DNA of 64,000 bases from Xiphydria camelus (GCA_963678675.1 OY783193.1:15203746-15267745), one strand, 5' to 3'. Positions 20,138 to 30,951 are shown, counted from the stretch's first letter. Translations and numbers: made by a program. Notes: generated from the sequence alone by a model not told the origin.

Positions 20138-21273
20138 GAGATCGAAGTCTCTAACCTCGAGATTGTTAATTTGTAAATAATACTGAATAATGTGTAGAAG
20201 TGATAAATAATTATTCGGGTTTCTTCGATGAGTTTCCCCAAGTGTTTAAAAATCGGTGTCCATAACTGTGGCTTCAACTTCCAGCGATTAAGTAAGTAAT
20301 TACTGCAGAACGAGTAGGTTATAAGATTTTCATGAAGTTTTTGACGGTTTTCTTGCATGTCCCCTTTCATAAGGTGCAAACAAAGAGGATGTAACTTCTG
20401 TCCTATCGTGAAGAAAATGAGTCGATCGACATCAGACATTGTCGAACTTATCACCGAGCGCCTTTCACCCACGGTATTTTCATTGCAATATGCGCTTTTC
20501 ATTTCCACTATTCCTGCTTTAAATAACTCACTTCTTTCAAAGTATTTACCTTGTACGAATTGTTGATCGTAGGGGGCAGCAATCAATGATTGTGACTAAT
20601 CGTAGACAAATTATTCCTGCAATGATGTTCCAGTTGCAAAGCATACACTAGCAAGTCAGCTTACAGCGTCCGATCTTTAGTATTAACTTTACCTCTTTTG
20701 GAATACCCATCACCCGAGCATAATCACGATTATGTTAACGTTAATCGCAGAATAGACCGTGAGCTTGGGCACATTATCGCAGTAGTAGTTCGGCACACTT
20801 GTCTATGACGAGTCGCTATTATTAATCGCTGCCTCCTACCACGAACAGTTCATAAAAGGTTATTAGCTTGAAAAAAGTAAAAGTTATTTAACGCTGGAAT
20901 AGTTGAAACGAGAAGCGCGTGTTGCAATTAATGTACCGTGGGTAATAGGCGCTGGGTGACAAGTCTGACATTCTCCAATGTCCATCGAGTCATCTTTTTA
21001 CGGACAGGACACGAGCTAGATCCGCTTCAGTTGCACCTGTACGAGATGACATATCAGAAAATCATGAGTCTTCATGAAAATCTTCTAACCTACTCGTTCT
21101 GCAGTAATACTTAATAATATCACTGGAAGTTGAAGCAACAGTTATTGGCCAAAATCGGACACCGGTTTTTAAACACTTGGGGAATATCATCGAAGAAACC
21201 CGAATGATTATTTCTTACAACTTCTACATATTAGTAATCATTATTTACAAATTAACGATTTCGATCTCTCGAA
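20138..21273. mobile_element. TIR element with 200-bp arms and a short ORF
   Basis: Left arm about 20138-20338 and right arm about 21069-21273 are inverted repeats (GAGATCGAA, TTAATTTGTAAATAAT, CGGGTTTCTTCGATGA, CCCCAAGTGTTTAAAAA, TACTGCAGAACGAGTAGGTT). The sequence right of it, GGTACCGGGAGATCAGAC...CTCCCGAAGCCAACTCT, matches the arms of 1138-1512, and the left margin GTAGCCGGGAGATCGAAG matches those of 1133-1850. It appears to be a larger member of the same foldback group. The interior of about 730 bp includes the frame described next. Confidence 0.65.
20340..20586 (-). CDS. Uncharacterised ORF inside the TIR element
   Basis: Opens at ATG 20586 and reads about 80 residues before entering the left arm; it stays open through the arm to a stop at 19981. 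Peptides include GKYFERSELFKAGIVEMK and QKLHPLCLHLMKGDMQENR. No transposase signature or known domain is recognised. The tail encoded by the arm is mirrored from the right arm and is probably not part of an ancestral protein. It could be the remnant of a transposon gene or a captured fragment. Confidence 0.25.
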
Positions 21274-21463
21274 TTGACAGGTACCGGGAGATCAGACTTT
21301 TGACACTTTTCGCTCAGCTCGTAAGACCGCAGCGCACTCTCCCGAAGCCAACTCTTAAAGCACCGAGTCAACCACTTCCAGCCATATTTCTGGGAAATCC
21401 AAAATCAGGAGTTTGCCAGAGGACATTCGGTATATGTTGTTACATACAGAAAAGTTATGATAT

Positions 21464-21955
21464 TTTGTAATTTCCATCGTTACACTAGAGGCGAAGAAGA
21501 GATGAAATAGAAGTGAGGTACACGTACACTTCACGTTTGACAGGTCGGTATATAAATTGGAACTTGTGATAGTATAATACAAAAGAGGAAATGTATTGAT
21601 AAAGAAAAAATAATAATAAAGTAGTTACTCCATTATTGTAATCCAATAACATTGTATTACTTATTTTTCTGCCACGACTTTAATTGCTGATAGTGAAGAA
21701 AAATCAAATTTATTGGTTGATCCATCCACTATCAACAATCAAAGTCGTGGCAGAAAAATAATGAATACGATAGAATTTGATTACAAGAATGGAGTAACTA
21801 CTTTATTATTATTTTTTCTTTGTCGATATATTTCCTTTTTCGTATTATACTATCACAAGTTCCAATTTATATACCGACCTGTCAAACGTGAAGTGTACAT
21901 GTACCTCACTTCTATTTCATCTCTTCTTCGCCTCTGGTGTAACGACGGTCAATGT
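21464..21955. repeat. Hairpin element, copy 1
   Basis: The left arm from TTTTGTAATTTCCATCG through AGAAGTGAGGTACACG and AGTAGTTACTCCATTATTG is inverted on the right to TTCGCCTCTGGTGTAACGA. Arms are about 230 bp and the loop is near 21710. The same arms form the inner part of the larger palindrome at 22735-23815. Confidence 0.7.
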
Positions 21956-21969
21956 GGAACCGAATGTAC

Positions 21970-22035
21970 TACTGGTTCTTCGAATAACAAGTGCACGATC
22001 CCTCGTTTGAAAGAAACCCCCTCGGGTTCGCATTC
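21970..22035 (+). pseudogene. Short transposase fragment (mariner/Tc1-like)
   Basis: About 55 bp (CGAATGTACTACTGGTTCTT through GATCCCTCGTTTGAAAGA) parallels the transposase remnant at 23975-24035 (GGTTCTTGGAACAACAAGA, GATCCCTCGTTCGAAAGA). It would encode a W/RFFEQ..DPSFER segment, interrupted by a stop. Too short to be functional. Confidence 0.4.
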
Positions 22036-22734
22036 GATTTGCAGTGCTTCTGAATAGAATTGGATACCAGCACGTTTATTTCTGTAACAAATTATAAATA
22101 ACACAATTATATTCAGTATTTCACTATTTAAAATATACCCAACTTACTCTACGTAGAAATTAAGAAACTATATTAATTTGAGTTAACTAATTCTATAGAT
22201 TCACATATTTGGCAATGTAAATTAAATACAGTCGGTGCTAGCAGATTAAACAATCTGCTAAATAAACAACAACTATTAAACAATATAAACTTTATTTTTT
22301 TTCTTAATCTATTTTCGGAAAACTCTGTGGCATGAACATATATTTCATCATATAACTAATATATTTACAATATTTACAATAAAACCTTACTTAGATTCAT
22401 ATATTTAGAAATGTACACTTCATTTAAAAAATTAACAATATATATTTTCTTATAATGGTACTTATTTACTATAGTGTACAAATTTTCACGTCACACTGTT
22501 TGGAAAATAAATGATGCAACTTGTTTTTCCAATACAGGTTATATTTGGAGTTTTACGCTATAGTTACATAGTATACATTTTCAAAAGTCAAAAAGAAGGT
22601 ATGAAAAGAAATAGTCAAATATTAATCATATGTTGTTATATCTATGTATTAACTCAAGCCGTTGGTATAGTTTTAAGAAATCCTTTTGCATGTACCGCTG
22701 AAATTTCGCCCTTACTCGTAAATAAATTTCCAGC
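22036..22734. other. A+T-rich; contains the 110-bp dispersed duplicate
   Basis: 22036-22500 holds nothing recognisable beyond a CAGATTAAACAATCTG hairpin at about 22240. 22625-22733 is the partner of 19318-19427. A hydrophobic 124-codon plus frame (22511-22885) spans this and runs into the palindrome's left arm; no family is recognised. Confidence 0.4.
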
Positions 22735-23815
22735 ACAGCATCGATATTTCGCTGCACCTATATTCTTCTGGGATATAAAAACCCTATATAATTCAGCCCT
22801 AACAAGTACAATCTTATCGAGCTGTACCTTACCGATGAGATCTTTCAACGTAATGATTTCGAAATGCTTCTATGCTGTTTTGTAATATTCGCGAATTTAT
22901 CGAGAAATATATATTATGAGTAAAGGAATGTTTGTAACATACGGTAATGTTCACGAATATTGTAAAATATCGCAGGAATGTTACAGAAAAGTTGCTTGCA
23001 AAAACGTGCTTTGCGGGGTGTAAATGATGATATTTTGTAATTTCCATCGTTACACCAAAGGTAAAGAAGAGATGAAATAGAAGTGAGGTACATACATGTA
23101 CACTTCACGTTTGACACAGGTCGGTATATAAATTGAAACTTGTGATAGTATAATATGAAAGAGGAAAAACTTATATCGATAAAGAAAAAATAATAATAAA
23201 GTAGTTACTCCATTATTGTAATCCAATAACATTGTATCACTTATTTTTCTGCCATGACTTTAATTGCTGATAGCGAAGAAAAATCAAATTTATTGGTTGA
23301 TACATCCACTATCAACAATCAAAGTCGTGGCAGAAAAATAAGGGATATAATGGAATTGGATTAAAATAATAGAGTAACTACTTTATTATTTTTTTTTCTT
23401 TATCGATATAAGTTTTTCCTCTTTCGTATTATACAATCACAAGTTTAAATTTATATACCGACCTGTCAAACGTGAAGTGTACATGTACCTCACTTCTCTT
23501 TCATCTCTTCTTCGCCTCTGGTGTAACGATGGATTACAAAAATATCACCATTTGCACCCCACAAAGCAAGTTCTTGCAAGTAACTTTTCTGTAACATTCC
23601 TGCGATATTTTACAATATTCGTGAACACTACCGTATGTTAGAAATATATACTTCTCGATAAAAACGTTTCGGAATCATTATGTCGAAAAATCTCCCCGAT
23701 AAGGTATAGTCCGATAAGATTGTACTTGTTCGGGCTGAATTATATAGGGTTTTTATAATTATTTTAGGAAGTTCCAGAAGAATATAGATGCAGCAAAATA
23801 TCGATGCTCTGCTAG
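22735..23815. repeat. 1.08-kb palindrome (hairpin copy 2 plus flanks)
   Basis: The left arm from CAGCACAGCATCGATATTTC is inverted at GAAATATCGATGC-like sequence ending near 23815 (TATCGATGCTCTGCTAG). Arms of about 540 bp meet near 23285 at ATTGCTGATAGCGAAG. The inner 250 bp of each arm equals the 21464-21955 hairpin. The right arm runs directly into a transposase frame, so a transposase-bearing element was turned into a palindrome near its 5' coding end. Confidence 0.7.
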
Positions 23816-24060
23816 AAAGAGTAAGGAATAACCCTCGAAAGAATATTCAGGCTATGGCAAGAAAGGTTAGAATCAGAGGTTAGCAAGTCTACGGTTCGGA
23901 TGATATTAAAGGATATTCATCCATTTAAAGTGACGTACGTCCATGTACTCGAGACAGCAGATCCAGATCGCCGAATGAACCAAAGCAGCAGGTTCTTGGA
24001 ACAACAAGACGATGATCCCTCGTTCGAAAGAGGCGAAAGCAAAGTTGTTTCATTTTCATT
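23791..24060 (+). pseudogene. N-terminal transposase remnant (mariner/Tc1-like, HTH region)
   Basis: Reading from 23791: QQNIDALLERVRNNPRKNIQ, then a -1 frameshift near 23870, then SEVSKSTVRMILKDIHPFK, then VTYVHVLETADPDRRMN, then RFLEQQDDDPSFERGE. Insect IS630/mariner-like transposases carry VR.NPR.S.R..A......S..TV.RILK.DLH..PYK.Q.VQ.L...D...R..F..WFLEQ...DP.F; the spacing and key residues match. The catalytic DDE part should follow but the sequence after about 24060 is unrelated. It complements the C-terminal remnant at 5115-5300 from the same broad family. The frameshift and truncation make it non-functional. Confidence 0.7.
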
Positions 24061-25099
24061 AATTTATTTCGACTTGTTCTACCACACCAATCATCTCGTA
24101 AAAATTATATGTCATAGTTTAATCACATGCTTGAATCTATATAAAGAAAACGGCGGTGGTGTTATTTTTAGTATGCAAAATAAAAATTATTGAAAAATTT
24201 TCTATTTACTTTCTTTATGGGCGGAACAATCCAATACTTTGTTTATAATATAGCTACATGATGGTGCATAACATATATTTTGCTGTGCGAAGCGGCCGAG
24301 GTTAGGAAAGTTTAAACGGAGGAGAACGAGACCCAGAAATGTAGCGGGCTCGGGTCCCATCACGATGGGGGGGAAGGAGCAGGCCACCAGTGGTTCTCCG
24401 GACGCACCAAGGTTGGTAAAGCAATTTTCCAAACGAATTTATTTAAAAACTTACGACAATTACAGAAGAATAGCCGGAGTGTAATGTGCAGGGAATTTAA
24501 CTAACAAAATTATGGAACACAAAGAAGAAAAAATCATTCAATATATCGAGAGATATCGTTGATTTTACTTGGCAGCTTTTAAACAATTGAGTGAAAAAAA
24601 AACATTATTTTATTTAAAAAGTAGAGAATTTCTTAAGCAATTTAAAACAAAAAGCATTTAAAAATGTTAAATTTTCGATGTTTCATGATTTTTTTTTCTA
24701 CTTCCAATGTTCGCGCGGCTCTAGAGGGTAAACCGTGAGGAGTGGGGGTAAACTGTACAAACCTTTTTTATAGAGAATTTTAAGCTCTACAACTTTTACT
24801 TGACACTTTTTTCGATATCTCACTTAGTTTTCGAGTTATTTTCGTAGAACCCATTTTTTGGATAGTTTTTATTGGTTTTCATAAATTCTCGGGGATATAG
24901 AACTTTTTCAACTTCACCCCTGTTTTCAACTATCCAAAATGGACCTTTGACCAAATTTTCAGCTTTGAGGCTCGAAACATCGATTTCAGAAGGATTTTTA
25001 CTGGACTATCTCGACCCTGCCCCAATACACCGCTCTCAACTCTGCCCCATTCCACCGCTCTCTACCGTATACGTAGACTATCGCCTTTGCCAGGCAAGC
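24061..25099. other. No credible gene
   Basis: A+T-rich, with a G+C-rich patch at 24290-24420 encoding a short minus frame of no recognised family. Around 24720-25060 the sequence (GATATCTCACTTAGTTTTCG, ACCCATTTTTTGGATAG) reads like a decayed dispersed repeat. TCTCGACCCTGCCCCAATAC and TCTCAACTCTGCCCCATTCC at 25007-25052 form a short tandem pair. Confidence 0.35.
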
Positions 25100-25310
25100 C
25101 ATGTAGTCGATTTTGCGAGGCTGGTGCGCCAGGCCGCCGTGCGACCATCATTCACGCGACGAGGCTCACTATTATCGCAACCTAAGTAAAACGCACTAAT
25201 CTAGATATCATCTGTACATCGGTCGCAATAGCGAGGTAGGCGGTAGATATGTTTTGGTGAATGGGGGTTAACGAATGCGTTCGCAGTCCCACACATTTCC
25301 CTCAAAACTA
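25100..25310. repeat. Dispersed repeat related to 4070-4290
   Basis: CTCACTATTATCGCAACCTAAGTAA is the inverse of sequence at 4090-4125, while ATCGGTCGCAATAGCGAGG and TTTTGGTGAATG.GGGTTAACGA are direct relatives of 4198-4250. Non-coding. Confidence 0.45.
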
Positions 25311-25392
25311 CCTCTCAGTGTATCTAATTGTAAACCACGGCTACATCACGGAATTACTGTATCTCTTTGAATCCAATATAATCACCAGTAAT

Positions 25393-25394
<2 letters not shown>

Positions 25395-25438
<44 letters not shown>
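25395..25438. repeat. (TG)n microsatellite
   Basis: About 22 uninterrupted TG units. Confidence 0.95.
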
Positions 25439-25441
<3 letters not shown>

Positions 25442-25959
25442 GCAGTATTAAATCATTGCAACTAACCGATACGGTTTAAATCCACCACTCTACGTTTTCG
25501 GTCACTATTCGTGTCACGCAGTAGTGCCTTCGGGATTTATGACCTCGAGGAGATCTACTCTTGATCGCACATGTTATAGTTATTAACTTGAAACTGAAGA
25601 AAAATGAGGCAAATATCAATCGCTGTTTAGACTGTGCAGAGGGCGTCTGGTTTGTGTTGCTCGAGAGGGTTTCTTCGGGCGATGAAAGCTATTGTTCGTA
25701 TTATGAGGCGGCGCAGTGTTGCACCTCCACTGTTTAGTCTCACCATAAATCTAGCGTTTAGGACCCTTTTTTGGGCGTATCCGTAAGATGGCATGAGAAG
25801 CCAGACGAGAGGGCGCAGAGTTACTTGTGAGTTGTTTGTATTTCGTTTGTACATTTTCAGTTTTCCGGATTTTACCGCGTCGAATGGCCGGCTATACGGA
25901 GCTCGTGTAGTCTGCGATCGGAGTCGTGACCTTTCTCGAGTAACCACCACGCATTACTG

Positions 25960-26200
25960 TACATTCTTCCGTGTGTGTGTGTGTGTGTGTATTAATTTAT
26001 AATTATTGTTGCAAAAAAAACAACAACGGTCAAAAGAGTACAGTGACAGGCAACGTGTAAAATAAACTTTCAATTTCGTTAACGTCAATGAACACTGAAC
26101 ATTCTTTCGCGTGTGTGTTACCTATATTACAATTATTATGGCAAAAACAGGAAAACAACGGGCAAAAGAGTTTCGTGACAGACACCGTGTAAAGAAAACA
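25960..26200. repeat. Imperfect tandem duplication of an ORF start
   Basis: 25965-26066 and 26102-26200 align: CATTCTTCCGTGTGTG / CATTCTTTCGCGTGTGTG, AATTATTGTTGCAAAAA / AATTATTATGGCAAAAA, GGTCAAAAGAGTACAGTGAC / GGGCAAAAGAGTTTCGTGAC. Only the second unit keeps the ATG. The first contains a longer (GT)n at 25972-25991. Confidence 0.6.
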
Positions 26201-26482
26201 ATGACGAAGACACTATCTAAAACTGATGCAGAACGAAGTCAAAAATAGAGAGAGAGAATTAAATTAACACAATCAAATATTGCTATATCTGCTAATGCAG
26301 ATCAACACCAGTCCTAAACCCTGGAGAATGTAATAGATTTTCAAGTTCCTGGAGGATCCAATATCGGTGAAAATACATCCAGTGAATATGATATTCCTTA
26401 CACTACATTTTGTGCCCATAAAAAAATTCATATTGAATTCAACAAAAAACACAAAACGTGTGGCCGCCACACGCGGAAGAAG
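26138..26482 (+). pseudogene. Decayed ORF with basic R-x2-[EK]-[FY]-R repeats
   Basis: From ATG 26138 the frame reads MAKTGKQRAKEFRDRHRVKK, then TMTKTLSKTDAERSQK and a stop, followed in frame by RERIKLTQSN. Another open stretch (26327-26482) reads VPGGSNIGENTSSEYDIPYT and AHKKIHIEFNKKHKTCGRH. The repeated K/R-x-x-A-x-x-x-x-x-[FY/Q]-R-x-R units resemble basic N-terminal repeats seen in some insect transposon proteins, but the family is not certain. The stop and frameshift make it non-functional. Confidence 0.35.
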
Positions 26483-26789
26483 TGAAACTTCGATATCAGT
26501 TTCTCTGAATTTGATTCAACATTTTCAGTAGCCTTCAGCACTATACGTCTGCCATTGTCGCAGCTTTCGCATGTTCTCAAGAAGGAACAGTATAATTATA
26601 ACGTAGAAACAAAGTTCCTCTACGTTTCTCCATCCATCCTTGCCGTTCGTTTCATTTCGAGACTACATTCACACTCGTGCATACCATTTGCATACATTTG
26701 AATAGCTTTCTAGATAAACAAGTTTCACTTGCATGACAGTTGGGTAATTTTATTTAACTACGACGCCCCAGGTAGAAATCGTACCCCGA

Positions 26790-26960
26790 AATAAGCTTGA
26801 TACAAGGTTGGCCGGCAAGGTAGAACCTTGCGGCAAGGTTGCAAAACAAGGCTGATGCAAGGCAAATCCGTTACGCGTTTCAATGTTGTGACAGTATGCT
26901 ATGCAAGCTTGTTTCAAGGTAGACTATGGCGCTTGGGACAAGGTTGCGTTGTCGGTAATG
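26790..26960. repeat. CAAGGTT-rich block (with 28905-28980)
   Basis: CAAGG(TT) recurs about ten times (ACAAGGTTGGCCGGCAAGG, CGGCAAGGTTGCAAAACAAGG, TTTCAAGGTAG). A second block at 28913-28980 carries the complement CCTTG several times together with GCCGGCACAACC and GCAAGCTTGAAACA. The two may be degenerate ends of an element of about 2.2 kb enclosing 26960-28905. Confidence 0.4.
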
Positions 26961-27181
26961 AAGAACATTTGAGGTTAGAATTAAATTTTTATATTTTATT
27001 GATAATTAAAATTGGGTTACAATATATAGCGATAGCATTACAAATTTAGAAAAATAATGTATAATACTAAGACGAGTAAAATTTTATTATTCCTACTTTA
27101 CTATCACTAGGTTTACGGAACCCCGTCAATTTGACGGGTGACTTATTCAATTTCGATTGTTTAATAATATATGAGATACTT

Positions 27182-27374
27182 TTAACTTAACTTTTATTAG
27201 GTAATAATCAGGCCAAAAAACAACAAAAATCACTTCTCGTCTGACGTTTGGGTTCCACTTCGAACGAATCCTTCATTTCGTCTCCGAAGAGGGTTCGGAG
27301 AGGAATCCAAGCGTCAGACGTGTTGTGATTTTTGTTGCTTTGGCCTGATTATTACCTAATAAAAGTTAAGTTAA
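27182..27374. mobile_element. Hairpin MITE, unit 1 of a tandem duplication
   Basis: TTAACTTAACTTTTATTAGG faces CCTAATAAAAGTTAAGTTAA. The hairpin continues through GTAATAATCAGGCCAAA and ACAAAAATCAC, with a second inner palindrome around CGTCTGACG...CGTCAGACG. It is followed by 136 bp (27375-27510) also found after unit 2. Confidence 0.75.
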
Positions 27375-27531
27375 ATTAACCACATATATTATTAAACAAT
27401 CGAATTTGAATACCTATACCTCTCTTGTACAGCGAAATATAATGTACGGAAAAGTATTCTAACAATTTAGTCTAAAATCTCATAGATTCTTAAGATAATA
27501 TTACTTCTGTCGCCTGTAGTTTAATATTAAT

Positions 27532-27726
27532 TTAACTTAACTTTTATTAGGTAATAATCAGGCCAAAAAACAACAAAAATCACTGCACGTCTAACGTTTG
27601 GGTTCCTCTTCGAACGAATCCTTCATTTCGTCTCCGAAGAGGGTTCGGAGAGGAATCGAAGCATCAGACGTGTTGTGATTTTTGTTGCTTTGGCCTGGTT
27701 ATTACCTAATAAAAGAGTTAAGTTAA
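27532..27726. mobile_element. Hairpin MITE, unit 2 of a tandem duplication
   Basis: Near-identical to 27182-27374, and its 3' flank 27727-27862 repeats 27375-27510 (CCACATATATTATTAAAC, TACAGCGAAATATAATGTAC, CTCATAGATTCTTAAGA). The duplicated unit is therefore about 330 bp, MITE plus flank, with a 21-bp spacer (27511-27531). Confidence 0.75.
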
Positions 27727-27942
27727 ATTAACCACATATATTATTAAACAATCGAATTTGAATACCTATACCTCTCTTGTACAGCGAAATATAATGTACG
27801 GAAAAGTATTCTACCAATTTAGTCTAAAATCTCATAGATTCTTAAGATAATATTACTTCTTCGGGAGATGTGGAATCAAATCTTCAGTGATGACTGGAAT
27901 GCTCCGCATGGTTCTATGACGTAGCCTGAGGGGCACCAGGTC

Positions 27943-28497
27943 TCATGCCCCTTCCTCTGATCTGAAATACGAATTCGATATAATACTCCTTATAAGGAAT
28001 ACGAATTCGATATAATACTGCCTACTATTAATCTCAGGGACGTTACTTACTCGATAGCTGAGCTGCTACACTGACCAATGCCTGCGGTCTCCTTTCCATG
28101 TTCCTTCGCCTCCGAGTCGATGGAATATCTGGCCTTCCTGAACCTCGCGTACCTCCTCCGGGCAATTTTTCCATTCTGGCTGCATTGATGACGCTGGATC
28201 TGCAACTGTATGAAAGACAAGCATATGAGATAATAAAGAAACTTATTCATCTATCTGCTTTTTGCAAATAATTTAATGAAATTAGCTATTAATACTTACC
28301 CTTCTATGCAGGAGAAGCTGGATAATATTTATTTTCTGCTCGTAGGTCCTTATTCCGAAGATCTTGCCCCCGAATGTTTTAACCCATTCCGTGTAAACGT
28401 GGGTCATTCGTGTCCACGCGATTTTTAACCATTTGCGTGGTGCAGTACGCAAATTCGTTATGGTTAATATATGGTTATCTAAACAATTCGTTTTTTT
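27943..28497 (-). CDS. Candidate three-exon gene fragment (3' end), unrecognised
   Basis: Three segments join with correct splice signals and phase. Exon 28497-28300 (66 codons, RKWLKIAWTRMTHVYTEWVK, KTFGGKIFGIRTYEQKINII) ends AGG|GTAAGTATT. The intron 28299-28206 ends TTTCATACAG. Exon 28205-28051 (155 bp, LQIQRHQCSQNGKIARRRYA, RFRKARYSIDSEAKEHGKE) ends ATCGA|GTAAGTAAC. The intron 28050-27962 ends GTATTTCAG, and the last exon gives ESEEGA and stop TGA at 27943-27945. Introns of 94 and 89 bp are insect-like. The protein is basic with no domain I know. A 5' exon would lie upstream of an acceptor-like CCTCTAG at 28498-28504. It lies between the two CAAGGTT blocks, so it may be a transposon gene rather than a host gene. 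Confidence 0.35.
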
Positions 28498-28781
28498 CTA
28501 GAGGAATCCTTTTGAAATTTGTTTGAACACGTTTAAGAAAGTGAGGCTGGACACAAATAACCCACGTTTACACTCAACGTGCACTAAAAAAACGTTTACA
28601 CTCGATGTGCACTAAAGAAACGTTTGCACGTTAACATTAAACACTGACGGCTTCTTAAACAAAAAAAACACGCGTGAACCGAACTGATCGCAACTGATGC
28701 TAACCTCAATCTAAGGGCTCTGACAGCTGAGGCGATGCGCATGCCACGCCGCGGATTTTTATGATATCTATTCGCTAAGCG

Positions 28782-28902
28782 CAGGGCCGTGTCTAACGAG
28801 GGGCCATTTCGTGCCACGCACGAAGGCGCACTAGCCATGGGGCGCCGACACTAGAAAAGGGCGCTAAGCATGAAGACGTCTCAACATCTAGAGGCGGCAC
28901 TG
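28782..28902. mobile_element. hAT-type MITE, diverged copy
   Basis: CAGGGCCGTGTCTAACGAGG to TCTAGAGGCGGCACTG is about 121 bp and matches the MITE at 6258-6393 with a deletion of its central part. ATTCGCTAAG occurs directly on both sides (28770-28779 and 28903-28912), offset by CG on the left, and probably records the target duplication. Confidence 0.75.
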
Positions 28903-29019
28903 ATTCGCTAAGCTGCCGGCACAACCTTGTTTTCGCCTTGTTTTCACCTTGTCGCGCGAACCTGGTATCTCACTGTTATTGCAAGCTTGAAACAGGCTAA
29001 CGGTACAGGGCAGTGGTCA

Positions 29020-29100
29020 GTTTCGGGTATATATATTACGAGTATATATTTAATACGAGTATACTTACGAGTATTATAATACGAGTATATTTAGTTCTGT
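29020..29100. repeat. TACGAGTATA minisatellite
   Basis: ATTACGAGTATA/AATACGAGTATA units repeat about five times with A+T variation. Confidence 0.6.
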
Positions 29101-29219
29101 CAGTAAAAGTATAATATAACATTGATGTACCTTCAATGAACAAAAATATTTATCTAAATAATAAAGCATGATAAACATATTCATGTGAACAGTCTACAAT
29201 AGGTTAATAAAGAGATATT

Positions 29220-29364
29220 TGTGCCCATAATTATAAAAGTGGACGAAATTTAAAAAAAATGAGTTTATCAGTTATTTCACACCACATTATTTTAAACTGA
29301 ATTAATAACCGATACTCATTTTTTAAAAATGTTGACTTAGATCACTTTCATAATTATGGGCACA
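29220..29364. mobile_element. Small MITE, TGTGCCCATAATTAT ends
   Basis: TGTGCCCATAATTATAAAAGTG is inverted at CACTTTCATAATTATGGGCAC, and ATGAGTTTA/ACTCATTTTT also pairs inside. ATTT flanks both sides. About 145 bp, non-coding. Confidence 0.65.
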
Positions 29365-29522
29365 TTTGAGGATTTGGTTAGGAATTGGGACATTCACCTT
29401 ATATACGGAATCCCGCAAAATGTTCTCCAAATAGAAGTGAATCGCAGCAGAGCATACTCCGTTTCCTCGCGCGAGGAATTGAGCTGCCAGACTAGATGTA
29501 TGTCTTGTGGGTCTCTTGTTGT

Positions 29523-30951
29523 CCCGAGTCGAATATTTGATTCTAGTTTGTCCCTCTTAAAACTATTTTGACCTATTTGAGTCTACAAAGATTTTCTGTA
29601 ATTTAAAATGGTCTATGTGGTACTTCTTGCAAACCTTTTTTGACCTACTTTGTTCTGTGGATCCTAGTAAGTTCTACGTAGTACTAAATAAGTCTAAATA
29701 TTGTTACTGAATTTTGCCATTTCTACCGTGTAGTACTAAAAAAGCCTTCGCGGTAAATTAGTTGCTTTCAATAATGAAGGAGCTCCTTTAATATTTAGAA
29801 GTGAGTGAAATAAAGATTAAAAATTGTGTATTATTTTGTAATTAAACAATCTTGCCATAAGTATCGAAAAAAAAAAGTTTATTATAATGGAAAACGTTCT
29901 ACAAGTATTTGGTTACTTCCAATATATTATTTGTTTCTTATTAATTAATCTTTTAAAATATTTTATATTTTTCTCCCGTTTATTTATTATCTTTCCTTTT
30001 GCGTAGGATATGACATATAAAAAGAGTTGTACGAATAGTTTGCATTTCAACCTTTTTCATTTTTTCAATTTTGTTAAAATTTTTAAATCGGCATCAAATC
30101 AATACTCTGGACCTGATCTGGTTAACCACGCCTGGTCCTCATTAGGAATTCCTGATCGGGTCCAGAGAGAGGGTAATGATTTGCATTACATATCTTGTCA
30201 GGTGCTAGTCAGGCATTCCTTACCTGGACCAGGGGAGGATCAGCCGAAAATTTCTAGTCGGGGTGGTATCACCATAGTGTGTTCGTGTGACAGAAACTAA
30301 GAGCAGCGTAGCTACACAGTAAACACACTTATTGTTAGTGGTTCACGGCGGGAAGACCCAGTGTTTAAACTCAGTGCAGTCATGGAGCCTTAACGACGTG
30401 CAAACATTTCGTAAATATATATTGTGAATGCACTGTCTTCACAACATTTTTCAATTAAAAAATAACAAAATCGATATAATAATCATGTTTCAAACAGTGC
30501 AAATTGTACCGAATTATTCCATAAATAATGAATGATGTAAAGTCACTGCGTATATATGATTCAGTTTGGAGTGGACGTGCATATTCTTTTGACACATACA
30601 GTTTTTTATCATGCAATAATCTGAAATATTGAGGAATCCGAAGGGAATAAAATATCGGTTAACCCTCCGTTAGGCGGGTGGATTCTACTAGACGTGCTAT
30701 TCAAATGGGCGTGGATTACAATGGTAATCCACCCGCCTAATGGAGGGTTAAAGTAGGTTATTTTCGGTTTTAGCGTTAGTTCTAAAAAGTCCTAAAACCA
30801 TCCCAAATCTGCAATAAGTAGAACCTTTTAGGCTCACTTAGGATTTTGCACATAATAGAAAATAACGTTTACGTAGACCTATTAAGTCCTAATACATCCT
30901 AAAAAGTATTCGAAATTATAGGACATTCTAGGTTCAAATATTCGACTCGGG
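29523..30951. mobile_element. 1.43-kb CCCGAGTCGAATATTTGA element, left of a head-to-head pair
   Basis: The ends TCCCGAGTCGAATATTTGA and TCAAATATTCGACTCGGG form a TIR. Subterminal DNA on both sides is packed with short GTCCTA/TAGGAC/AGTCTA motifs (for example 30770-30950), the arrangement seen in elements whose transposase binds many subterminal sites. A mirror copy follows at 31061-32490. It carries a piggyBac-type MITE at 30663-30747. The 96-codon frame 30010-30300 is duplicated in the mirror copy and has no recognised domain. Confidence 0.75.
30663..30747. mobile_element. piggyBac-type MITE, 85 bp, TTAA-flanked
   Basis: TTAA at 30659-30662 and 30748-30751 encloses CCCTCCGTTAGGCGGGTGG ... 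CCACCCGCCTAATGGAGGG. CCC ends and TTAA duplication are characteristic of piggyBac-mobilised MITEs. The mirror copy lies at 31266-31350. Confidence 0.85.

Noticed and set aside
24202..24432. Minus frame with ASGEPLVACSFPPIV, faintly like the SG..PP box of pogo/Tigger transposases
   Set aside because: The following residues do not fit the family and no DDE or HTH motif is near; the similarity is too short.
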